Positions 58,954-64,000 of a stretch of 64,000 nt of DNA are shown in pieces. A program made the position numbers and the translations under genes. A model generated the notes under the pieces. That model was not told the DNA's origin, searched no databases, and saw only the letters and a list, made by a program, of their open reading frames with translations. Numbering within the stretch: position 1 is the stretch's first letter; every line of letters begins with the position of its first letter. Origin of the DNA: JAUYQR01 sp050632395 (lineage in GTDB: Bacteria; Pseudomonadota; Alphaproteobacteria; Rhodobacterales; Rhodobacteraceae); assembly GCF_050632395.1 (NCBI RefSeq), contig NZ_CP192600.1, positions 3,968,001 through 4,032,000 on the forward strand, read 5' to 3'.

Positions 58954-59960
58954 GGGGTCAGCGTCCTTTCAAGGCGGGCGGTCAGGGTGGCAATGGTGTC
59001 GGGCGCATCAAGGATCAGCGCGCGGGCAATGTGGCGCACATGCGCACGGGTGGCGTCGTCAAGATATTCCACCGGAGACTTGCCGTCGATCCGGGCCAGC
59101 ATCAGCGCGGGTTGCAGGGTGGCGACGCGGGCCTGAAGCGCCCCTGCGTCCTCCCATGTGATACCGCTGGCGTAGCTGGCCCAGAAGGCATGCATCGCTG
59201 CCAGAAGCGGCTGGCGGTTGGCCGGCAGGTGAGCGGCCTTGAGCGCGAGATGGTTGATGCAGAAGGCGACGTCGAAGGCAGGATCGCCCATCGTGGCGCA
59301 TTCGGCATCCAGAAAGACGGGCGCGCCGGTGCGGACCAGGATGTTCTTCGGGCTGACGTCGCCGTGCACCAGCGTGGTGGTGGCGGCGTCGATGGCATCG
59401 GCCAGATCAAGCAAGCGGGGGGCGAGGTCCGGGTGATGTGCGGCGGTGGCGCGCAGGTAGGGATCGGTGCGGATCGCGCGGAAATCGGCGGCGTTGCGGA
59501 AGGGGTGGCGGTCAAAACCGGGCGCGGCGCCGGCAGCGTGGATCTGCGCCAGCGGGGCGGCCACCAGCGCGGCCTCTTCGCCCCGCGAGGCGCCGGAGAG
59601 CATGGCGGTCTTCCACAGGTAGATGTCGGGGCCGGAGACATCCTCCATCAGAAAACCTTGCAACGGGTCCGAGTAGCCTACGACCTTCGGGGCAATTCCC
59701 GGCACGATCTCACCCGCCCGTGACAACCATGCGCATTCTGCGCGGCTGCGGTGGACGGGCGCGCGCCAGTCCTGGGCCACACGCAGCCGGGCGAGGGCGA
59801 ATTTGGCGCAGTAGCTGGTGCCATGCACGACGACGCGGGCGATGTCGGAGGCCACGCCGCCAGTCAGGTGCGTGACGGAGGCGACCTCTGCCGCCGTGCC
59901 AAGGCCAAGGTCCGCAACCAGCGCCCGGCAGCGCGCGTCGAGGTCAGGCTCGGCGTTCAT
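58950..59960 (-). CDS. APH-fold phosphotransferase (small-molecule kinase)
   Basis: A 336-residue kinase-like protein. The nucleotide-binding loop region is THLTGGVASD. The catalytic loop is LVHGDVSPKNILV, with the metal aspartate in FLDAECATMGDPAFDVAF. The fold is shared by aminoglycoside, choline, homoserine and methylthioribose kinases. In a sugar operon with an SDR, an epimerase and an enolase-like enzyme it probably phosphorylates a sugar, polyol or sugar acid (inference). It overlaps the enolase-like gene (GTGA) and is four bases from the SDR gene. Confidence 0.87.
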   Translation of the reverse strand: MNAEPDLDARCRALVADLGLGTAAEVASVTHLTGGVASDIARVVVHGTSYCAKFALARLRVAQDWRAPVHRSRAECAWLSRAGEIVPGIAPKVVGYSDPLQGFLMEDVSGPDIYLWKTAMLSGASRGEEAALVAAPLAQIHAAGAAPGFDRHPFRNAADFRAIRTDPYLRATAAHHPDLAPRLLDLADAIDAATTTLVHGDVSPKNILVRTGAPVFLDAECATMGDPAFDVAFCINHLALKAAHLPANRQPLLAAMHAFWASYASGITWEDAGALQARVATLQPALMLARIDGKSPVEYLDDATRAHVRHIARALILDAPDTIATLTARLERTLTP

Positions 59961-59964
59961 CGGG

Positions 59965-60696
59965 TCAGACCGTGATGCCGCCATCGACCGCCATCGCTTG
60001 GCCCGTGACAAAGCTGGCCGCGTCGGAGGCGAGGAAGAGGACCATCGCCGCCACCTCTTCCACCGTGCCAAGCCGTCCGGTGGGTTGTCGGTCGAGGAAG
60101 AATTTCCACGCGGCCTCGCGGCTGCCCATCGTGGCGGTCAGCGCCTCGACCCGTTCGCGCAGGGAAGGGCTGTCGATGGTGCCGGGGCAGACGGCGTTGG
60201 CGCGGATGCCATCTTTGAGGTAGTCGGCCGCGACCGCCTTGGTCAGGCCGATCACGCCAGCTTTGGCGGCGCCGTAGGCGGTGCGTTTCGGGAAGCCGCG
60301 GATCGAGGAGGCGACCGAAGCGATGGTGACGATGCTGCCGCCGGGGCGCGCCATTTTGGGGATCGCGGCGCGGATTACGTAGAACGCGCTGTCGAGGGTG
60401 ATCGAGGAGGAGCGACGCCAATCGGCGTCGGAGGTTTCCTCGATCGTGCCCTGGTGGACGTAGCCGACGGCGTGGACGAGGACGTCGATCTTGTCGAACC
60501 CGGCGAAGTAGGCGTTCACTGCGGCGGAGTCGGTGGCATCGAGCGCGGTGGTGCTGCCGCCGAAGTTTGCCAGAAGATCGGCGCGCAGGTCGCTGGCGTG
60601 GACCGTGGCACCGGCAGCCAAAAGCGCCTCAGCACAGGCCCGGCCGATGCCCTGGCCTGCGGCGGTGACGACGGCAATCTTTCCATCAAGGCGCAT
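59965..60696 (-). CDS. SDR-family dehydrogenase (third)
   Basis: A 243-residue short-chain dehydrogenase with TAAGQGIG, IASVAS, the catalytic YGAAK, and ANAVCPGTIDSPSLRERVEA. The last stretch resembles the branch containing 2-keto-3-deoxy-L-fuconate dehydrogenase and BDH2. In the operon it would oxidise a hydroxyl group of the sugar acid before cleavage or phosphorylation (inference). Confidence 0.88.
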   Translation of the reverse strand: MRLDGKIAVVTAAGQGIGRACAEALLAAGATVHASDLRADLLANFGGSTTALDATDSAAVNAYFAGFDKIDVLVHAVGYVHQGTIEETSDADWRRSSSITLDSAFYVIRAAIPKMARPGGSIVTIASVASSIRGFPKRTAYGAAKAGVIGLTKAVAADYLKDGIRANAVCPGTIDSPSLRERVEALTATMGSREAAWKFFLDRQPTGRLGTVEEVAAMVLFLASDAASFVTGQAMAVDGGITV

Positions 60697-60717
60697 GGGT
60701 GTTCCTTTGAGCTGGCA

Positions 60718-61695
60718 TCAAAGCGGCGTGGCGCTGATGCAAAGGGTTGTGGTGAAGGGTCGGCCCGCGTGGAACTGGCGGGCCGTGGGCTGGCCTTTGC
60801 ACGACAGCGGGTTCGCGGCGGTGGAGACCCGCGGGCCAAGGTCGAAGGCGGCGCAGACGGGCTCCAGTCCCACGGCCTGATGCCGGCCCGACCAAGGGTA
60901 GGCGGTGCGGCCCCGGTTCGATACCCAGATGATGAGGCCGGGGAAATGGCTGGCATCCCATGTCATCGTCACGCGGAAGCCTTCGGCGGGGTAGGCCAGG
61001 GACACGCGGCCTTGCGGTTCGGTCAATTGAACGAGTTCCTCGGTAGCGAAGGGCAGAGGCAGGTGGGTCAGGTCGATTTTCCCGCCATCACGAAGCGGCA
61101 CCGCATTGGGCGCGGCAAAGCGTGCGCCTTCGGCCAGCAGGGAAACGCCCGGTTCGACGGGGGCGGGGAAGGTCATGCCGCCGCTGGTGGTCTCGATCAC
61201 GACACCGGCGTCTGGCACCCGGAAGGTCGGGTGCAAGCCGATGGGAAGAGCCACGTCGCGGCGTGGATGGACGGTGAGGGTCACGTCAATCGCCGGGGCG
61301 GAAGGGTCGGGTGTGATGCGCCGTTCCAGCCGCGCGATGGGATGGTCGGCGGGGTAGTCGATGTGCAGCGTCAGGTCGTTGTCGAAGGCCCAGTGGCCGT
61401 TCGATCCGTGGCCGTGAGGGGGCAGCCCGTCGGGTGACGTGTTGGTCAGGCTGGCCCAATCACCCGAAAGCGGCACGTCGCGTTCGGCACCGAACGGCAC
61501 GCAGGGCCATTCGCCGCGCAGGCGTTGCAGGATGCCGGGCAGGGACACCGCCTGTGGTTCGTCCGCCCACGGGGCGATCTGGAAGGGGGCGGCTTTGCGC
61601 CCGTTCGGCAGACGGAAGGTGACCGGGCCAAGCATACCGCCAAGGCTTTGGATTTCACCCGCGCCATGCGCCCATGAAAAGGCGCGGGTGGTCAC
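60718..61695 (-). CDS. aldose 1-epimerase-like protein
   Basis: A 325-residue protein of the galactose mutarotase-like fold. Histidines likely to bind the sugar lie near HGHGSNGHWAF and GLHPTFRV; the C-terminal part has EPVCAAFDLGPRVS. Proteins of this type act on the anomeric carbon of sugars, or are lectin-like. It starts with GTG at 61695, overlapping the GntR gene by GTGA. A longer frame upstream crosses the GntR gene and is rejected. Confidence 0.85.
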   Translation of the reverse strand: MTTRAFSWAHGAGEIQSLGGMLGPVTFRLPNGRKAAPFQIAPWADEPQAVSLPGILQRLRGEWPCVPFGAERDVPLSGDWASLTNTSPDGLPPHGHGSNGHWAFDNDLTLHIDYPADHPIARLERRITPDPSAPAIDVTLTVHPRRDVALPIGLHPTFRVPDAGVVIETTSGGMTFPAPVEPGVSLLAEGARFAAPNAVPLRDGGKIDLTHLPLPFATEELVQLTEPQGRVSLAYPAEGFRVTMTWDASHFPGLIIWVSNRGRTAYPWSGRHQAVGLEPVCAAFDLGPRVSTAANPLSCKGQPTARQFHAGRPFTTTLCISATPL

Positions 61696-62387
61696 GACGC
61701 GGCCTCTTCGAAATATTCGGGGAACCGGGCGCGGGCTTCGTCGACGTAGGCGAAGATGCGGCGGAGGTGGGTTTGCAGACGGTCTTCGGCGGCGGACTTG
61801 TCGCCTGTCTCGATGGCGGTGACGAGGTCTTCGTGCTGGCGTATGACCATCGGCAGGTCTTCGACGCCTTCGACCATCAACTGGCGGAAACGGTCCATGT
61901 GGAGTTTCGCGCGGGTCAGTTCGGGGATAACGGGAGAGCACCCGGCGAAGGTGGCGATCAGGCCGTGAAAGCGGTTGTCGGAGGCGTAGAACTGCGCCTT
62001 GTCGCGAACGGAGACGTAGGCACGTTGCAGGGTGATCTCGTTTCGCATGGCTTCAAGGAGCGCGCTGCGGTCGGTCTGTTCCATCGCGCGGCGGAGGATC
62101 GCCAGTTCCAGCGCCTCGCGCATGAACTGCGAGGTTTCCAGGTCGGCCAGACGGAGGGGGGCGACGCGGGTGCCACGTTGCGGCAGGATGTCGACGAGGC
62201 CCTGTTCGGCAAGGCGCGCCAACGCCTCGCGCGCGGGGGTGCGGCTGACGCCGAGGGAATCGGACAGGGCAGCTTCCGACAGCTTCTGGTTTGGCCTGAG
62301 CTCGAACCGGCAGATGCGGTCGAAGAGGTGTTCATAAAGCTGCTGCGACAGCGAGCCGGTCTTTTCGGGGCGGAAAGGGTGGTTCAT
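61692..62387 (-). CDS. GntR-family regulator (FadR/FCD type)
   Basis: A 231-residue regulator with an N-terminal winged helix (SLSQQLYEHLFDRICRFEL, then LSEAALSDSLGVSRTPAREAL) and a C-terminal FCD ligand-binding domain, with histidines that bind a metal (NRFHGLIA, HEDLV). Such regulators respond to sugar acids or other organic acids. It overlaps the permease gene by ATGA and sits in the middle of the operon it probably controls. Confidence 0.92.
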   Translation of the reverse strand: MNHPFRPEKTGSLSQQLYEHLFDRICRFELRPNQKLSEAALSDSLGVSRTPAREALARLAEQGLVDILPQRGTRVAPLRLADLETSQFMREALELAILRRAMEQTDRSALLEAMRNEITLQRAYVSVRDKAQFYASDNRFHGLIATFAGCSPVIPELTRAKLHMDRFRQLMVEGVEDLPMVIRQHEDLVTAIETGDKSAAEDRLQTHLRRIFAYVDEARARFPEYFEEAAS

Positions 62388-63259
62388 GACACGCGCAATC
62401 CTTCCATGAAATGCCGCCTGAGGAGGAAGAAGAGCACGACCGTCGGGATGGATGCGATCAGCGCACCCGTCATCACGATGTTCGGCCCCTGCTGGCTGTA
62501 GCTGCCCTGAAACACCAAAAGCGCATTCATGATCGACCGGGTTTCCGGGCGGTTGGCGAGGATGGTGGAGAAGAGGAGGTCGTTCCAGACCCAGGTGAAT
62601 TGGAGGAGGAACACCGCCGCCATCGGGCCGATCACGTTCGGCAGGACGATGCGCAGGAACACCGTGATTTCACGGGCGCCGTCCATCCGCGCGGCCTCGT
62701 CCATCTCGCGCGAGAGGCCGTTCATGTAGGTGCGCAGGACGAGCACGGGAAAGGGGATGCAAACGGCGGTGTAGAACAGGCACATGCCGAGGCGGGAGTT
62801 CAAAAGGCCGAGCGACTGGTAGCCGAAGAACAAAGGGATCAGGAACATCTGGAACGGAAAGACCGTGCCGGCGAAGATCAGGAGGAACCACGCCTCGCGG
62901 CGGGGCAGGTCGAGCCGGGCCAGCGCGAAGGCGGCCATCGCGGCGATGAAGACAGCCGATCCGGCACCGACGACGCCGTAGAGGGCGGAGTTGAGCATGG
63001 CTTGGCCCATGCCACCCAGATCCCAGGCGCGGCTGATGTTGTCCCAGAGGGGTGCGATGCCCAGCGGCAGGTCGAGCGGGTTGCCGGAGGCGTATTCCTC
63101 GGTCGACTTGAAGATCGTGAGGAAGAGGAACCAGAACGGCAGCACCCAGACGAGGGCGAGGATCACGCCCAGGGCGACCTTCCACACGCCGCGGCGTTTC
63201 TTGCGCGCCTCGGCCCGGATGATCGCGTCGAAATCGAGGGTGGAGAGATCGACGGCCAT
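62384..63259 (-). CDS. carbohydrate ABC transporter permease (MalG-type)
   Basis: A 291-residue inner-membrane permease with six helices. The coupling loop is EMDEAARMDGAREITVFLRIVLPN. The start at 63259 overlaps the stop of the other permease by one base (63259-63261). Together with the gene to its right it forms the channel of a sugar importer whose binding protein and ATPase are outside the window. Confidence 0.92.
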   Translation of the reverse strand: MAVDLSTLDFDAIIRAEARKKRRGVWKVALGVILALVWVLPFWFLFLTIFKSTEEYASGNPLDLPLGIAPLWDNISRAWDLGGMGQAMLNSALYGVVGAGSAVFIAAMAAFALARLDLPRREAWFLLIFAGTVFPFQMFLIPLFFGYQSLGLLNSRLGMCLFYTAVCIPFPVLVLRTYMNGLSREMDEAARMDGAREITVFLRIVLPNVIGPMAAVFLLQFTWVWNDLLFSTILANRPETRSIMNALLVFQGSYSQQGPNIVMTGALIASIPTVVLFFLLRRHFMEGLRVS

Positions 63260-64000
63260 CAACGCAGCTTTCGTTCGACGCGGCCCTGCCAGACGGTCTG
63301 CGCCCATGTGACGACGAGGACGACGAGGCCGATCACGACGGCCACTGCCGCGCCGAAGGACCATGACGATTTCTGGAACGCCTCGAAATACATGAAGACG
63401 GCGAGGGACAGGGTGCGCTGTTGCGGGTAGGACGAGCCCATTACCCAGATCAGGTCGAAGACGGTGAAGCCGGCGAGGACCGACAGGATCGTCACCATCA
63501 CCAGCGTAGGTGCAAGGAGCGGCAGGGTGATGTGGCGGAAGATCTGGAACGGGCGGGCGCCGTCGATCCGGGCGGCCTCGAGCGGGTCTTTCGGGATGGC
63601 GGAGAGGCCGAGGAGGAGGAGCACCATGACGAGGCCGCAGGTCTGCCAGACGAAGGTCGCGATCATCGCGCCGGTGACGGTTGTTTCGGAATAAAGCCAG
63701 CCGATCTGGACTGGATCGGTGGTGAAGACCGAAAGGGCGCGGTTCAAAAGCCCGTCTGGGGCGTAGACGTAGAACCACATCACGCCAACGGCGGTGGGAG
63801 CAAGGATGCGGGGCAGGAAGATGATCGTCTTGAACGCCTCTTGCCCCGGCATCCGGCGGAAGAAAAGCGCAAGCGCAAGGCCGAAGAGGATGGGGAAGAC
63901 GATGCTGGCGACGACCCAGATCATCGTGTTCTGCAACGCTTGGGCGAAGAACGGGTTGGTGCCCAGTTTGGTGTAGTTCGACAGGCCGGCGAATTGGTCC
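63259..64000 (-). CDS. carbohydrate ABC transporter permease (MalF-type), partial
   Basis: The frame is open to the right edge of the window, so the N terminus is missing. The visible 247 codons include DQFAGLSNYTKLGTNPFF at the edge, several helices, and the coupling loop PKDPLEAARIDGARPFQIFRHITLPLL. Pair of the MalG-type permease at 62384. The partial frame can start internally at 63936, but continuity upstream to 64000 shows the gene extends. Confidence 0.92.
   Translation of the reverse strand, partial: DQFAGLSNYTKLGTNPFFAQALQNTMIWVVASIVFPILFGLALALFFRRMPGQEAFKTIIFLPRILAPTAVGVMWFYVYAPDGLLNRALSVFTTDPVQIGWLYSETTVTGAMIATFVWQTCGLVMVLLLLGLSAIPKDPLEAARIDGARPFQIFRHITLPLLAPTLVMVTILSVLAGFTVFDLIWVMGSSYPQQRTLSLAVFMYFEAFQKSSWSFGAAVAVVIGLVVLVVTWAQTVWQGRVERKLR

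Noticed and set aside
1..64000. tRNA, rRNA, CRISPR array, insertion sequence or prophage
   Set aside because: No transposase, integrase, phage structural gene, regular repeat-spacer array or tRNA-like cloverleaf was seen in the gaps between genes.

Overview
The window is a GC-rich, gene-dense piece of an alphaproteobacterial chromosome, most likely from the Rhodobacteraceae. The evidence is a PhyR/NepR general-stress locus with EcfG-type promoters (GGAAC-N16/17-CGTT), the alphaproteobacterial forms of SerC and SerA with a serC leader structure, a DUF2585 protein, an alternative oxidase, and chains of genes joined by ATGA or GTGA overlaps. I see no tRNA, rRNA, CRISPR array, insertion sequence or prophage.

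Layout. 1-5100: a partial APH/AAA protein diverges from a metallo-beta-lactamase/beta-CASP protein across an FNR/CRP-like palindrome, followed by an MgtA-like P-type ATPase. 5195-8611: a TetR regulator diverges from a two-subunit molybdenum/2Fe-2S oxidoreductase of the isoquinoline 1-oxidoreductase type. 8655-19131: a general stress response island holding an AI-2E-family permease, a DUF2383 protein, a PRC-barrel protein, a small periplasmic protein, PhyR, NepR, a HisKA_2 kinase, a phospholipase D-family protein, CsbD and DUF421. Nearly every transcription unit carries a recognisable EcfG-type promoter, and phyR/nepR share one palindromic bidirectional promoter. The EcfG sigma factor itself is not in the window.

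19153-47793: a large catabolic island. It has a Dpp-type ABC transporter, two related FAD oxidoreductases flanking a cyclase/isatin-hydrolase-like metal hydrolase, a MarR regulator, IorA and IorB, a flavin reductase with an LLM-type monooxygenase, a kynureninase-like PLP enzyme, and two divergent beta-oxidation operons built around a bifunctional 2-aminobenzoyl-CoA monooxygenase/reductase and a 2-aminobenzoate-CoA ligase. Read together (inference), it could take an indolic or kynurenine-type compound to anthranilate, and anthranilate through CoA thioesters to central metabolism. An 18-bp palindrome lies between the two divergent beta-oxidation operons.

47880-57658: mostly housekeeping genes (aldo/keto reductase, VOC protein, ZapE, alternative oxidase, TauE/SafE permease, serB diverging from serC-serA, a metallophosphatase and two small membrane proteins). 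57655-64000: one leftward operon for an unidentified sugar or polyol, with two ABC permeases, a GntR regulator, an aldose-1-epimerase-like protein, an SDR, an APH-fold kinase and an enolase paralogue in which two positions normally conserved in the enolase active site are changed (E to D and H to A).
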